Assembly: GCF_024273195.1 (NCBI RefSeq)
Contig: NZ_JAMZCU010000002.1
Location: 372,001-436,000, forward strand
Direction of reading: 5' to 3'
DNA length: 64,000 bases
Source of the DNA: Devosia ureilytica
GTDB taxonomy: Bacteria > Pseudomonadota > Alphaproteobacteria > Rhizobiales > Devosiaceae
Shown piece after piece: positions 22,412-32,148 of this stretch; within the stretch, counting starts at the first letter, position 1; the number at the start of each line of letters is the position of its first letter. A model generated the notes under the pieces. It saw only the letters and a list, made by a program, of their open reading frames with translations. It ran no database searches and had not been told where the DNA came from. The position numbers were made by a program, and so were the translations under genes.

Positions 22412-22815
22412 CGCAATATCAGCCGTCAAAGCGCGTGGTGCGCAAACGGAAAGACGCTGATCGGCAGCAGGTTCGGCGAAACGGCATGAAGGCATCGGGC
22501 ACGCCGACCACTCACGTTTTGAACCGCGCCATTGTCGAAGGGCTGATGTATCAGATTGATCTACAGCGTGCGCGTGGTGTCGCCGTGAAAGATATGCAGA
22601 TCCCTGCCCAGCGCATCCTGGCTTATGCCACGTCGATTCTGACGGCACAGACCAATGGAGGTGATCGCTACGCTGTGGAATCGGTTGTTGGAACGATCAG
22701 GGATCGGATTGGCCAGCCGGACGCGCGCAAGTACCATCTGACGTTCCTGAGGAAAGAACAGCGCCGTGGGAAAGAACTTATGGCTCTGCGATATGCCGAG
22801 GAGGTCGAGGAATAG
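22408..22815 (+). CDS. Hypothetical protein cotranslated with the excisionase-like gene
   Basis: This 135-residue protein is basic at both ends (KRVVRKRKDADRQQVRRNG, LRKEQRRGKELMALRYAE) with a helical middle (NRAIVEGLMYQIDLQRARGV). It starts in an ATGA overlap with the AlpA-like gene. Composition fits a nucleic-acid-binding protein, but no family is recognised and it lacks the tyrosine-recombinase signature R..HxxR..Y. Confidence 0.5.
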   Translation: MTQYQPSKRVVRKRKDADRQQVRRNGMKASGTPTTHVLNRAIVEGLMYQIDLQRARGVAVKDMQIPAQRILAYATSILTAQTNGGDRYAVESVVGTIRDRIGQPDARKYHLTFLRKEQRRGKELMALRYAEEVEE

Positions 22816-22845
22816 CGTTGTTGACTTGCTGCCGAATTCTGCTGC

Positions 22846-23313
22846 CTAGACGGCTGACCTCCTAAAGCCAGCAATTGCCCAACTGATCGCCCAACCGGCA
22901 ATGAGCAATGCAAATGGGGGAATCAGTATGGCCATTGCGACAATTGGCACCTGGCGTGCCCGTGCCTTCGACGTTTCGACTTGAACGTACTCCGCCACGA
23001 TAGATTGAGCCTCTTGGATTCGTGACTGCACCGTGGCCGTTGGTGCATCCGCTCTCTGGTAGAGCAGATATCCGCGATCACCTATGGGATACTCCACCAT
23101 AACATTCTGCGAGGCTAGAGTTCGCAAGTCCCCGTGCTCGTCTCCCCAAGCAGGGAACAACGTGACCACATTGGTGTCAGCTGGGACGGCCAAGACCCGC
23201 GTCTCTACATACGGATTAACAATGCTGCCAATTCCTACAGCGGCGCCCAAAGCGATCCACACCAAGGAGATCAGCACCCATATTCGAAAGAACCCTCTTG
23301 CCCAACTGATCAT
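22846..23313 (-). CDS. Membrane protein with two transmembrane helices
   Basis: This 155-residue protein starts at ATG 23313 with GGGAGGG 8 bases upstream; the ATG at 23331 lies in that site itself. It has an N-terminal membrane helix (FFRIWVLISLVWIALGAAVG), a ~90-residue extracytoplasmic domain, and a C-terminal helix (VPIVAMAILIPPFALLIAGW). The middle includes YPIGDRGYLLYQRADAP. Function is unknown. It is the last gene before the tRNA and probably marks the edge of the element. Confidence 0.6.
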   Translation of the reverse strand: MISWARGFFRIWVLISLVWIALGAAVGIGSIVNPYVETRVLAVPADTNVVTLFPAWGDEHGDLRTLASQNVMVEYPIGDRGYLLYQRADAPTATVQSRIQEAQSIVAEYVQVETSKARARQVPIVAMAILIPPFALLIAGWAISWAIAGFRRSAV

Positions 23314-23469
23314 GTCAACTGCCCTCCCCATGGCAAAGCTAACACCACAAAACGCTTGCAGCTACGCAGCAAAACGCCACCAAGTCGATTCGATAGTGGG
23401 GATGGGAGTGGGGATGGCCCGATTTCTGGTATTATTACCCAGGTAAATCAACGTACTAGAAGGTGTATT

Positions 23470-23545
<76 letters not shown>

Positions 23546-23685
23546 ATTCCATGGGCGCTTCCGGGCAGTGCCCTACCGAAGCGAGGCGGAACCTATTGGA
23601 TCATCCCGCCGCATGCAAGTGCCTAAATGACACTTTTTTATACCGCCGGACGAAAACCCCGTCCGGCGGAAAAACATGAATTAGA

Positions 23686-24084
23686 TCAACGATCTTCGTC
23701 GTCGTTGACGTCAAAGCCGAGGCTGTCGTCTTCATCTTCGTCTTCTTCGAGGAAGGTGTCTTCCTCGTCGTCGCCAAGATCTTCGTCAACCTCGACATCC
23801 TCGACGTCATCGGGGATCTCGTCGCCGCTTTCCTCAGCGTCGGCTTCTTCGAGGCTAACGATCTCGGGCGCTGCGATATCCTCGACCTCGTCTTCGTCTT
23901 CCAGCTCTTCTTCCTTGTCCGCCTTGCGAGCGGTGGCCGGGCTGGGCTTGCCCGGCAGGGTCTCGAAGAACGAACGCGGAAAGCTCTTGCCGGTATAGGG
24001 CGAGACGATCGGGTCCTGGTTGAGGTCGTAGAACTTCTTGCCGGTATCGGGGTCGGTCCGCTTGGTACCGCGGTCGTTGGCCAT
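23686..24084 (-). CDS. TIGR02300 (FYDLN acid) family protein
   Basis: This 132-residue protein starts GTKRTDPDTGKKFYDLNQDP with IVSPYTGKSFP, the FYDLN motif that names the family. The remainder is strongly acidic (EEELEDEDEVEDIAAPEIVS, DDEEDTFLEEDEDEDD) and probably disordered. The family is restricted to alphaproteobacteria and its function is unknown. In related genomes it usually lies next to aroA, cmk and rpsA; here aroA is not between it and cmk. It is the first core gene beyond the tRNA. Confidence 0.9.
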   Translation of the reverse strand: MANDRGTKRTDPDTGKKFYDLNQDPIVSPYTGKSFPRSFFETLPGKPSPATARKADKEEELEDEDEVEDIAAPEIVSLEEADAEESGDEIPDDVEDVEVDEDLGDDEEDTFLEEDEDEDDSLGFDVNDDEDR

Positions 24085-24328
24085 CTCTCGTGCCTCGTCG
24101 AAAAGGAGAATTCTGGGGAGGGCGCATCTTGCCGCGCGCGCCCATTTCGGTCAGTCCGGTTATGAGCAAAGCCCGGCCCTGTCAAACCCTAAATGCGTGG
24201 TTCTGGCTCCCATGCGCCTTTCCCGCGCTATTGGCCGGCTGTCCCGGCCAATTTGGGCACGCCCCTTGCCCCGCTGCGCCAGCGCCGCTATCGGCTTGGG
24301 GGCGCCCCGGCCAATAAAGGACAAAGCC

Positions 24329-24982
24329 ATGATCATCGCCGTCGATGGACCAGCCGCTTCGGGCAAGGGGACGCTGGCTTCGGGCCTGGCGCAGCACTAT
24401 GGGCTGCCCCACCTCGACACCGGCCTGCTCTACCGGGCGGTGGGCCTGGCCGTGGCGGATGAACACGAAGGTCCCGCGTTCGAGGCAGCGGCAATTGCGG
24501 CGGCAAGGGCGCTCGACGCCGCCCATCTCAAGGATCATGCCGCCCTCACCACCGCCGAAACCGGCGTGCTGGCGAGCAAGGTGGCGGTGATCGCCGATGT
24601 GCGGGCAGCGCTGTTCCAATTTCAGCGCGGCTTTGCCACCCAGCCGGGCGGCGCCGTGCTCGACGGGCGCGATATCGGCACCAAAATCTGTCCCGACGCC
24701 GATGTGAAACTGTTCATCCAAGCCGACAGCAAGGCCCGCATGGAGCGCCGGGCCCGGCAGCTCGAATTGCGCGGCGTGGCCGTGGACCGCTATGCGCTGT
24801 ACCATCAGATCGAGGAACGCGACGCCCGCGACATGCTCAATCCCAATGGCGGGTTCTTCCAGGCGGACGACGCACACTTGCTCGATACGACACAACTCGG
24901 TATAGAAGCCGCACTCCGCGCTGCCATCGCGATTGTCGATCGGACCATGGCGCTCAAGGCAGGGGGACATCAGTCCTCCTAA
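24329..24982 (+). CDS. cmk: Cytidylate kinase
   Basis: This 217-residue protein phosphorylates CMP and dCMP with ATP. It has the P-loop IAVDGPAASGKGTLASGLA at the N-terminus, DTGLLYRAVG for the nucleotide-monophosphate site, LDGRDIGTKICPDADVKLFI, and a lid region with RRARQLE. The start at 24329 follows AAGGA; the frame extends upstream but lacks family similarity. It is 177 bases before rpsA, the usual partner. Confidence 0.95.
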   Translation: MIIAVDGPAASGKGTLASGLAQHYGLPHLDTGLLYRAVGLAVADEHEGPAFEAAAIAAARALDAAHLKDHAALTTAETGVLASKVAVIADVRAALFQFQRGFATQPGGAVLDGRDIGTKICPDADVKLFIQADSKARMERRARQLELRGVAVDRYALYHQIEERDARDMLNPNGGFFQADDAHLLDTTQLGIEAALRAAIAIVDRTMALKAGGHQSS

Positions 24983-25159
24983 TTTCCTCCTTGGGCCAGG
25001 GCTCGACCAATCGGTTCAACGCTGGCCCGGATCATATAACGACCAATCCTCCTGTCCCCAGAAGCGGTGCTCCGTGCGCCGGCTTTGGCATTTGTGCCAG
25101 GGCGGACCCGACTTCGGCCAGGATGCAACCCTTAACCACCGGCGCACCGGAGAACTGAT

Positions 25160-26866
25160 TTGGCACAGCAAACTGTGACGAAAGACGATTTTGAATCGAT
25201 GCTCCTCGACTCCTTTGTCGACAACGATGCCGCCGAAGGCAACGTGGTCAAGGGTCGTGTCGTGGCCATCGAAAAGGACCTCGCGATCATCGACGTGGGT
25301 CTGAAGACCGAAGGCCGCGTTCCGATGAAGGAATTCGGCCAGGCCGGCCGTGACGGCACCATCACCGTGGGTTCGGAAGTCGAGGTCTATGTTGACCGCG
25401 TCGAGAACGCCATGGGCGAGGCTGTTCTCAGCCGCGAGAAGGCCCGCCGCGAAGAGAGCTGGGTCAAGCTCGAAGAGAAGTACAACGCCAATGAGCGCGT
25501 TGAAGGCACCATCTTCAACCAGGTCAAGGGTGGTTTCACCGTCGACCTCGAAGGCGCCGTGGCCTTCCTGCCGCGCTCGCAGGTGGACATTCGTCCGATC
25601 CGCGATATCGCGCCGCTCATGAACGTGCCGCAGCCCTTCCAGATCCTCAAGATGGACAAGCGCCGCGGCAATATCGTCGTCTCGCGTCGTGCAATCCTGG
25701 AAGAATCGCGCGCCGAACAGCGTTCGGAAATCGTCCAGCAGCTCGAAGAGGGCCAGGTTGTCGACGGCGTGGTCAAGAACATCACCGACTACGGTGCGTT
25801 CGTTGACCTGGGCGGTATCGACGGCCTGCTGCACGTCACCGACATCGCATGGCGTCGTGTCAACCACCCGTCTGAAGTCCTCACGATCGGCGAGACCATC
25901 AAGGTCCAGATCGTGCGCATCAACCACGAGAGCCACCGTATCTCGCTGGGCATGAAGCAGCTTCAGGCTGATCCGTGGGAAGGCATCGAAGCCAAGTACC
26001 CGATGGAAGCCAAGTTCACCGGCCGCGTCACCAACATCACCGATTACGGTGCTTTTGTTGAGCTCGAGCCGGGCATCGAAGGCCTGATCCACGTCTCGGA
26101 AATGAGCTGGACCAAGAAGAACGTCCATCCGGGCAAGATCGTCTCGACCTCCCAGGAAGTCGAAGTCGTCGTGCTCGAGGTCGATCCCGACAAGCGCCGC
26201 ATCTCGCTGGGCCTCAAGCAGACCCTGCAGAACCCGTGGGAAGCCTTTGCCGAGAAGAACCCGGTTGGCTCCACCATCGAAGGCGAAGTCAAGAACAAGA
26301 CCGAATTCGGTCTGTTCATCGGCCTCGAAGGCGATGTGGACGGCATGGTTCACCTCTCCGACCTCGATTGGCAGAAGTCGGGCGAAATCGCCCTCGACGA
26401 CTACAACCGTGGCGACATGGTTTCGGCCAAGGTGCTCGACGTCGATGTCGAAAAGGAACGCATCTCGCTCGGCATCAAGCAGCTTGCTGCTGAAGGCCTT
26501 GCCGATAGCGGCGCTTCTGATGGCACCGGCCTGCGCAAGAACGCCGTGGTCACCACCGAAGTCGTTGAAGTCAACGATGGCGGTATTGAAGTGCGCATCG
26601 CCGATAGCGATGTGACCGCTTTCATCCGTCGCGCCGACCTCAGCCGCGACCGCAACGACCAGCGCCCGGAGCGTTTCTCCAAGGGCGAAAAGGTCGACGC
26701 ACGCGTCACCCAGTACGACCGCAAGACCGGCCGCATCCAGCTCTCGATCAAGGCGCTCGAAATCGCCGAAGAGCGTGAAGCCGTGGCCAACTTCGGTTCT
26801 TCGGATTCGGGCGCTTCGCTCGGCGACATCCTGGGCGCAGCCCTCAAGGACCGCGACACCAAGTAA
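25160..26866 (+). CDS. rpsA: 30S ribosomal protein S1
   Basis: This 568-residue protein holds six S1 (OB-fold) repeats, for example VVAIEKDLAIIDVGLKTEGR, VKNITDYGAFVDLGGIDGLL, VTNITDYGAFVELEPGIEGL and VKNKTEFGLFIGLEGDVDGM. It brings mRNA to the 30S subunit. The start is TTG at 25160 with GGAG 7 bases upstream, giving MAQQTVTKDDFES; no ATG fits. A strong terminator follows the stop. Confidence 0.97.
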   Translation: MAQQTVTKDDFESMLLDSFVDNDAAEGNVVKGRVVAIEKDLAIIDVGLKTEGRVPMKEFGQAGRDGTITVGSEVEVYVDRVENAMGEAVLSREKARREESWVKLEEKYNANERVEGTIFNQVKGGFTVDLEGAVAFLPRSQVDIRPIRDIAPLMNVPQPFQILKMDKRRGNIVVSRRAILEESRAEQRSEIVQQLEEGQVVDGVVKNITDYGAFVDLGGIDGLLHVTDIAWRRVNHPSEVLTIGETIKVQIVRINHESHRISLGMKQLQADPWEGIEAKYPMEAKFTGRVTNITDYGAFVELEPGIEGLIHVSEMSWTKKNVHPGKIVSTSQEVEVVVLEVDPDKRRISLGLKQTLQNPWEAFAEKNPVGSTIEGEVKNKTEFGLFIGLEGDVDGMVHLSDLDWQKSGEIALDDYNRGDMVSAKVLDVDVEKERISLGIKQLAAEGLADSGASDGTGLRKNAVVTTEVVEVNDGGIEVRIADSDVTAFIRRADLSRDRNDQRPERFSKGEKVDARVTQYDRKTGRIQLSIKALEIAEEREAVANFGSSDSGASLGDILGAALKDRDTK

Positions 26867-26890
26867 GTGTCACGCTGACCTGCAATTTTT

Positions 26891-26922
26891 CGACCCGCGC
26901 CAAATGGTGCGGGTCGTTTTTT
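26891..26922 (+). terminator. Rho-independent terminator after rpsA
   Basis: An 8-bp perfect stem (CGACCCGC / GCGGGTCG) with a 10-base loop is followed by six T. It begins 24 bases after the rpsA stop. Confidence 0.9.
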
Positions 26923-26939
26923 ATGATGAGTTCGCTGAC

Positions 26940-27455
26940 ATGATCCAGTTTCGCGACGTCGCCTGGCGGGCCATGAGCGGCTATGATTTCGAGGCTGTCT
27001 TTGCCATCGCCAACCAGGTGCACCCTGGCTTTTTCGAGGCCGAGACGGTGCTGGCCGAAAAATTCGCGCTCTACCGCAATGGCTGCTATCTGCTCGAAAT
27101 CGGCGAACGGCCGGCCGGCTATGTGCTGAGCCATCCCTGGACGCGGGGCTGCCTGCCTGCGCTCAATGCGCTGCTGGGCGAAATTCCCGCCGATGCCGAC
27201 ACCTATTATATTCACGACCTGGCCCTGTTGCCGCTGACCCGCGGGGTCGGCGCGGCCGGACAGATCATGGCAGCCCTGACCAAGCACGCCCGGGTCATGG
27301 GATTTCCAACCATGAGCCTGGTGGCGGTCAATGGCTCGGTGGCCTTCTGGGAAAAACAGGGTTTTGTGCGCGAGGAGCGGCCCGAACTGGCCGAAAAGCT
27401 GGCCGCCTATGAGGCGGCTGCCTGCTATATGATCAAGGAGTTGAACACCGCTTGA
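26940..27455 (+). CDS. GNAT family N-acetyltransferase
   Basis: This 171-residue protein shows the GNAT fold: an N-terminal strand and helix (FEAVFAIANQVHPGFFEAET), GERPAGYVLSHPW, the acetyl-CoA loop LLPLTRGVGAAGQIMAALTK (an R-G-V-G-A variant of Q/RxxGxG/A), and the late VNGSVAFWEKQGFVREE block. The substrate is unknown. The start at 26940 has a weak site; it comes after the rpsA terminator, so the gene has its own promoter or relies on read-through. Confidence 0.8.
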   Translation: MIQFRDVAWRAMSGYDFEAVFAIANQVHPGFFEAETVLAEKFALYRNGCYLLEIGERPAGYVLSHPWTRGCLPALNALLGEIPADADTYYIHDLALLPLTRGVGAAGQIMAALTKHARVMGFPTMSLVAVNGSVAFWEKQGFVREERPELAEKLAAYEAAACYMIKELNTA

Positions 27456-27521
27456 GGTGCTCGCGCTTGCCTCCCCCGGCCCGAGGCGCTACCCGATAGT
27501 CCAAATTGGGAGCCAAGCATC

Positions 27522-28451
27522 GTGACCGACCCGACTCCGCATGAATTTCTGGCTGCCGACCGCTATCGCCGCTCGCGTGGGCTTTGGCGCATCCTGGCGT
27601 TGCTGGCGGTGGTGATCGCCATCTTGGCGCTGGTGGGGCGCTTTGCGCTGCCCAATATGAACCGGGGCGAGCATGTGGCCCGTCTCTCCATTTCCGGCAC
27701 CGTCACCACCGATCCGGCGCGATCAAGGCTGATCGCTGACCTGGCGGAGGACGATGCCGTCAAGGCGGTGATTGTCGCCATCAATTCGCCCGGCGGCACC
27801 ACGGCCGGGGGTGAAGAGCTCTACGAGGACCTGCGGCGCCTTGCGGCGAGCAAGCCGGTGGTATCGACCATCGACGAGCTGGGGGCCTCGGCGGCCTATA
27901 TGACCGCCATTGCCACCGATCGCATCTTTGCCCGGCGGCTTTCCATCGTGGGCTCCATCGGCGTGCTTTACCAGCATGTCAACGCCGGCAAGCTCCTCGA
28001 GACCATCGGGGTTGATCTCGACAAGGTGGCCTCGGGGCCTCTGAAAGCCGAGCCGGATTTTGACGAACCGCTGACCGGTGCGCCGCGCGCCTCGATCACG
28101 CAATTGGTCGAAGACAGCTTTGCCTGGTTCGTCGATATCGTGGCAGAACGCCGCGGGCTGACGCGGCCAGCGACGCTGGCGCTGGCGGATGGACGGATCT
28201 TGACCGGCAGGGTGGGGGTCGAAACCGGCCTGATCGACGCCATTGGCGGCGAATTTGAAGCCCTGGAATGGCTGGCCGCAGAGCATGACATCGACCCCGA
28301 GATCGCTGTGGTTGCGGTCTGGCCACCGCAATCGGGCGAGTTTGGCTGGCTCGGCGACCTTCTGGGCAGCTCGGCGCGACGGCTGATCGGACTGTCAGGC
28401 GAAGGTGTTGTGATGCTTGACGGTTTGGTCTCGCTTTGGCAGGTTGAATAG
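27522..28451 (+). CDS. sppA: Signal peptide peptidase SppA (S49 family, short form)
   Basis: This 309-residue membrane protease starts at GTG 27522 behind GGGAG. It has one N-terminal membrane helix (residues ~21-42), the INSPGGTTAGGEELYEDLRR block, the catalytic Ser123 in ELGASAAYMTA, GSIGVLYQH, and the catalytic Lys175 in ASGPLKAEPD. Family knowledge: short SppA forms oligomers that degrade cleaved signal peptides. Spacing to ihfB is 42 bases. Confidence 0.93.
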   Translation: MTDPTPHEFLAADRYRRSRGLWRILALLAVVIAILALVGRFALPNMNRGEHVARLSISGTVTTDPARSRLIADLAEDDAVKAVIVAINSPGGTTAGGEELYEDLRRLAASKPVVSTIDELGASAAYMTAIATDRIFARRLSIVGSIGVLYQHVNAGKLLETIGVDLDKVASGPLKAEPDFDEPLTGAPRASITQLVEDSFAWFVDIVAERRGLTRPATLALADGRILTGRVGVETGLIDAIGGEFEALEWLAAEHDIDPEIAVVAVWPPQSGEFGWLGDLLGSSARRLIGLSGEGVVMLDGLVSLWQVE

Positions 28452-28493
28452 ACCCCCTGACATGGGGACATGGGGTGGATACCGGAGCCTTTG

Positions 28494-28775
28494 ATGATCA
28501 AGTCTGAACTTGTCGAAAAGCTCGCCGCGGAAAACCCGCATCTGTTCCAGCGCGATATCGAGAATATCGTCAACGCGATCCTCGATGAAGTCGGGGATGC
28601 GATGGCGCGGGGCGACCGCGTGGAACTGCGTGGCTTTGGCGCCTTTTCGGTGAAGAACCGGCCTGCTCGGGTGGGGCGTAATCCGCGCACCGGCGAACAG
28701 GTCGATGTGGGCGAGAAATACGTGCCCCAGTTCAAGGCCGGCAAGGAAATCCGCGAGCGGCTCAACCGCTCCTAG
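28494..28775 (+). CDS. ihfB: Integration host factor subunit beta
   Basis: This 93-residue DNA-bending protein matches the HU/IHF fold and the beta subunit: [40 protein letters not shown], then [20 protein letters not shown]. The beta-arm proline in [10 protein letters not shown] is present. GGAG precedes the ATG. It bends DNA as a heterodimer with IhfA, which is not in this window. It sits between sppA and lapA in the usual order. Confidence 0.96.
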   Translation: MIKSELVEKLAAENPHLFQRDIENIVNAILDEVGDAMARGDRVELRGFGAFSVKNRPARVGRNPRTGEQVDVGEKYVPQFKAGKEIRERLNRS

Positions 28776-28930
28776 GCAATCAGCGGTTCGTCGAGCCGCT
28801 GAACTGCTGCACATGTTTGTTTTGCGGCACTTCCGAGCCGCAGAACCGCAATTTTTTGCTGGCAATGCCCCTGGTGGGCGACCAGCGGCCAGAATAGGAC
28901 CGGAGCTTTCGAGCTCCACGGGAAGACTGC

Positions 28931-29293
28931 ATGGTCAACAAAATTGTCGGCTGGCTTGTCCTGGTACCGCTCTGTGCGTTGCTGATTGCCTTTGCGCTGG
29001 CCAATCGCCAGCTGGTCAGCGTCAATATCAATCCCTTCATGGCCACGCTCGACAGCGATGCGGTCGGCTACGGCATTCCCATGTTCGTGGTGCTCTATGT
29101 GGTGCTGCTGGTTGGCGTCCTCCTGGGCGGCATTGCCAGTTGGTTCGCCCAGGCACCCCACCGTCGCCGCGAGCGGCACTGGCGGCGCGAGGCCCAGCAA
29201 TTGGGCCAGGAACTGGAAGCCCTGCGGCGCCGCACTGGCCAGGGCGGCACTGCGCCGCAGAGCGACGTCGATGATCTGCTGGAACTGCGATAA
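28931..29293 (+). CDS. lapA: LapA family (DUF1049) inner-membrane protein
   Basis: This 120-residue protein has two membrane helices (LVLVPLCALLIAFALANRQL and MFVVLYVVLLVGVLLGGIAS) joined by the conserved VSVNINPF segment, and a C-terminal cytoplasmic coiled coil (RRERHWRREAQQLGQELEAL). In enterobacteria LapA works with LapB in LPS assembly control. It sits between ihfB and trpF, the standard order in this group. Confidence 0.85.
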   Translation: MVNKIVGWLVLVPLCALLIAFALANRQLVSVNINPFMATLDSDAVGYGIPMFVVLYVVLLVGVLLGGIASWFAQAPHRRRERHWRREAQQLGQELEALRRRTGQGGTAPQSDVDDLLELR

Positions 29294-29350
29294 TGGACGG
29301 CGCAGTGCGGCTCTTTCCCAGTCTTCCGATCCATTGAGCCCTTAGAGACT

Positions 29351-29998
29351 ATGGCCGATCCATTGATCGTCAAAATTTGCGGCATCAAGACTTATGACAT
29401 GCTCGAGGTGGCCATCGCGGCCGGCGCCGACATGGTGGGCTTCATGCATTTCCCCCGCTCACCGCGCCATGTGAGCGTGGATGAACTGAGCGGGCTGATT
29501 TCGGCGGCGCGCGGCCGCATCCAGACCTGCGTGGTGCTGGTCAACCCGGACAATTCGAGCGTTGCCGAAGTGGCTGCCTTCGGCCCCGATTGGATCCAGC
29601 TGCATGGCCCTGAATCCCCGCACCGGGTGGAGGCCATCCGCGGCGAAGCCGGTGTCGAGATCATGAAGGCCCTGCCCATCGGCTCGGCCGAAGACGTGGC
29701 CCATGTCGCCGGTTTTGCTGCTGTGGCAGACCGGGTCCTGCTCGACGCCAAGCCCCCCAAGGGCGCTGACCGGCCGGGCGGACTGGGCGAAGCCTTTGAC
29801 TGGAGCCTGCTCGAAGCGCTTGACCCGTCCGTGCCCTTCATGCTTTCCGGGGGCCTGACGCCGGACAATGTGGCTGACGCCATTGCCCGGGTGAAGCCTT
29901 TGGGGGTGGATGTGTCCTCGGGTGTGGAACGTGCGCCGGGCGTCAAGGATAAAAAGCTGATCGAGGCGTTCATCCGCAACGCCCGGGCAGCCGTATAG
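29351..29998 (+). CDS. trpF: Phosphoribosylanthranilate isomerase
   Basis: This 215-residue TIM-barrel enzyme carries out the third step of tryptophan synthesis from anthranilate. The family motifs are [20 protein letters not shown] with the catalytic Cys10, [24 protein letters not shown] with the catalytic Asp, and [16 protein letters not shown] with GVDVSSGVE at the phosphate site. It heads the trpF-trpB-trpA cluster; trpB follows after 43 bases. Confidence 0.97.
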   Translation: MADPLIVKICGIKTYDMLEVAIAAGADMVGFMHFPRSPRHVSVDELSGLISAARGRIQTCVVLVNPDNSSVAEVAAFGPDWIQLHGPESPHRVEAIRGEAGVEIMKALPIGSAEDVAHVAGFAAVADRVLLDAKPPKGADRPGGLGEAFDWSLLEALDPSVPFMLSGGLTPDNVADAIARVKPLGVDVSSGVERAPGVKDKKLIEAFIRNARAAV

Positions 29999-30041
29999 GA
30001 TACGCGTGCCGGGTTTTCCTCGGCGGCGCCGAGAGGACAAA

Positions 30042-31256
30042 ATGGACGGCACCAATTCCCTGCGCAACGGCCCGGACGAGCATGGCCGCTTCGGTATCTA
30101 CGGCGGGCGTTTTGTCGCCGAAACGCTGATGCCGCTGATCCTGGACCTCGAGCATGAATATCGCGCCGCCAAGGCGGACCCGGCCTATGCGGCCCAGCTC
30201 AAGGACCTGGCGGTCCACTATACCGGCCGCCCCAGCCCGCTCTATTTCGCCGAGCGCCTGACCCAGCATCTGGGCGGCGCCAAGGTGTGGCTCAAGCGCG
30301 AGGAGCTCAACCACACCGGCAGCCACAAGATCAACAATTGCCTGGGCCAGATCCTGCTCGCCAAGCGCATGGGCAAGACCCGCGTGATCGCCGAGACCGG
30401 CGCCGGCCAGCATGGCGTGGCGACGGCCACGGTCTGCGCCAAGTTCGATCTGCCCTGCACCATTTTCATGGGCGCCACCGATGTCGAGCGGCAGATGCCC
30501 AATGTGCTGCGCATGAAAATGCTCGGCGCCGAAGTGCGCCCCGTCACCGCCGGCGCCGGCACGCTCAAGGACGCCATGAACGAGGCGCTGCGCGACTGGG
30601 TCACCAATGTCGAGAGCACCTATTACCTGATCGGCACGGCGGCAGGGCCGCATCCCTACCCGGAAATGGTGCGCGATTTTCAGTCCGTCATCGGCACGGA
30701 ACTGAAGGAACAGTTCCGCGAGGCCGAGGGCAGGCTGCCCGACGCCGTGGTCGCCTGCGTCGGCGGCGGCTCCAATGCCATCGGCACCTTCCACGCCTTT
30801 CTCGATGATCCCGATGTCGCCATTTACGGCGCCGAGGCCGGTGGCCATGGCATCGAGGTCGAAAACGGCCATGCCGCCTCGATGACCGGCGGGCGCCCCG
30901 GCGTGTTGCATGGCAACCGCACCTATCTGCTGCAGGACGCCGACGGGCAGATTCTTGAAGGCCATTCGATCTCTGCGGGCCTCGATTATCCCGGCGTCGG
31001 CCCGGAACATTCCTATTTGCACGACACCAAGCGCGTCACCTATGTGCCGATCACCGACAATGAGGCGCTGGAGGCGTTCCAGCTGCTGACCCGGATGGAA
31101 GGCATCATCCCGGCGCTCGAAAGCGCGCATGGGCTGGCGCAGGTGATCAAGCTCGCCCCCACCATGGACAAGGACCAATCGGTGGTGCTGTGCCTCTCGG
31201 GCCGCGGCGACAAGGACGTCGAAAGCGTCGGCAAATATCTGGGACTGTTGAAGTAA
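30042..31256 (+). CDS. trpB: Tryptophan synthase beta chain
   Basis: This 404-residue PLP enzyme joins indole and serine. The PLP lysine is K96 in [13 protein letters not shown]; the phosphate loop [10 protein letters not shown] and the catalytic-site [10 protein letters not shown] are intact. The start at 30042 follows GAGGA; the longer frame from 30006 has no family match. The stop overlaps the trpA start by one base (TAATG), which couples synthesis of the two subunits. Confidence 0.98.
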   Translation: MDGTNSLRNGPDEHGRFGIYGGRFVAETLMPLILDLEHEYRAAKADPAYAAQLKDLAVHYTGRPSPLYFAERLTQHLGGAKVWLKREELNHTGSHKINNCLGQILLAKRMGKTRVIAETGAGQHGVATATVCAKFDLPCTIFMGATDVERQMPNVLRMKMLGAEVRPVTAGAGTLKDAMNEALRDWVTNVESTYYLIGTAAGPHPYPEMVRDFQSVIGTELKEQFREAEGRLPDAVVACVGGGSNAIGTFHAFLDDPDVAIYGAEAGGHGIEVENGHAASMTGGRPGVLHGNRTYLLQDADGQILEGHSISAGLDYPGVGPEHSYLHDTKRVTYVPITDNEALEAFQLLTRMEGIIPALESAHGLAQVIKLAPTMDKDQSVVLCLSGRGDKDVESVGKYLGLLK

Positions 31257-32080
31257 TGACCACTCGTATCGATGCGCGCTTTGCCCAGTGCAAGGCGGAA
31301 AACCGCCCGGCGCTCGTGACCTATGTCATGAGTGGCGACCCGGACCTCGCCACCAGCCAGGCCATTCTCAACGCGCTGCCGCAGGCCGGTGCCGATGTGA
31401 TCGAGCTGGGCCTGCCCTTTTCCGATCCCATGGCCGATGGCCTGGTGATCCAGCAGGGCGCGCAGCGCGCCCTGGCGGCAGGGCAGACACTGCTCGGCGT
31501 GCTGGGCATGGTCGAGGAGTTTCGCCGCAAGGACGACACGACGCCCATCGTGATGATGGGCTATTACAATCCCATCTATAGTTTCGGCGTCGAGCGCTTC
31601 ATCGCGGCGGCGAAACAAGCTGGTGTCGACGGGCTGATCGTGGTCGATCTGCCGGCCGAGGAAGATGATGAATTGTGCATTCCCGCGCTTGCGGCCGGGC
31701 TCAATTTCATTCGCCTCACCACCCCGACCACTGACGATCGGCGCCTGCCCACGGTGCTCAAGAACACGTCGGGCTTTGTCTATTACGTCTCCATGACCGG
31801 CATTACCGGGGCCGCGATCAAGTCGCGTGCGGCCGTGGGCGAAGCGGTGCAGCGCATCAAGAGCCATACCGACCTGCCGGTGGCCGTGGGCTTTGGCATC
31901 AAGACCGCCGAGGATGCCCAGGAGATCGGCAAGCACTCCGATGGCGTCGTCGTCGGCACGGTGCTGGTCGATGCGGTGGCCAGATCACTGGCCGATGGCA
32001 AGGCAACCGACAAAACCGTGGCTGCCGTGCGCGACATCGTCGCCGATCTGGCCGCCGGGGTCAGGCGCGCCCGAGGCTGA
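31256..32080 (+). CDS. trpA: Tryptophan synthase alpha chain
   Basis: This 274-residue TIM-barrel subunit cleaves indole-3-glycerol phosphate. The catalytic Glu50 ([16 protein letters not shown]) and Asp61 are present, as are the family blocks [29 protein letters not shown] and [15 protein letters not shown]. The start is fixed by the one-base overlap with trpB. It ends the trp cluster. Confidence 0.97.
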   Translation: MTTRIDARFAQCKAENRPALVTYVMSGDPDLATSQAILNALPQAGADVIELGLPFSDPMADGLVIQQGAQRALAAGQTLLGVLGMVEEFRRKDDTTPIVMMGYYNPIYSFGVERFIAAAKQAGVDGLIVVDLPAEEDDELCIPALAAGLNFIRLTTPTTDDRRLPTVLKNTSGFVYYVSMTGITGAAIKSRAAVGEAVQRIKSHTDLPVAVGFGIKTAEDAQEIGKHSDGVVVGTVLVDAVARSLADGKATDKTVAAVRDIVADLAAGVRRARG

Positions 32081-32148
32081 GGGCGGAAAGACACGCTGAC
32101 GCCGGGCGCCGCCCTTCGGGACGGCATTCCGGCGTCCAGGCGCCAAGT

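Larger units (their letters stand above)
1..23469. mobile_element. Right part of a prophage-like integrated element abutting tRNA-Ala
   Basis: Nearly every gene here is a phage or accessory type: helicase tail, toprim primase, RhuM-like protein, large phage protein, SleB-type lysin, small genes overlapping by ATGA, XRE repressor, GcrA-like and AlpA-like proteins. The region ends at the 3' end of a tRNA-Ala gene, beyond which the content becomes core chromosome. Family knowledge says tyrosine integrases commonly target tRNA 3' ends. No integrase, terminase large subunit, portal or capsid gene is visible, so the rest of the element must lie to the left, or the element may be a remnant. The exact att core cannot be set without the other end. 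Confidence 0.8.

Noticed and set aside
1-23469. Integrase, portal, capsid or large terminase
   Set aside because: None of the open frames shows the tyrosine-recombinase, serine-recombinase, terminase ATPase or portal signatures.
23601-24185. 194-residue Ser/Arg/Thr-rich minus-strand frame
   Set aside because: Out-of-frame reading of the acidic TIGR02300 gene.
24182-24970. 262-residue minus-strand frame
   Set aside because: Antisense of cmk, which has all kinase motifs.
25016-26353. 445-residue minus-strand frame
   Set aside because: It is the antisense of rpsA, a clear ribosomal protein gene; its composition is a mirror of S1 codons.
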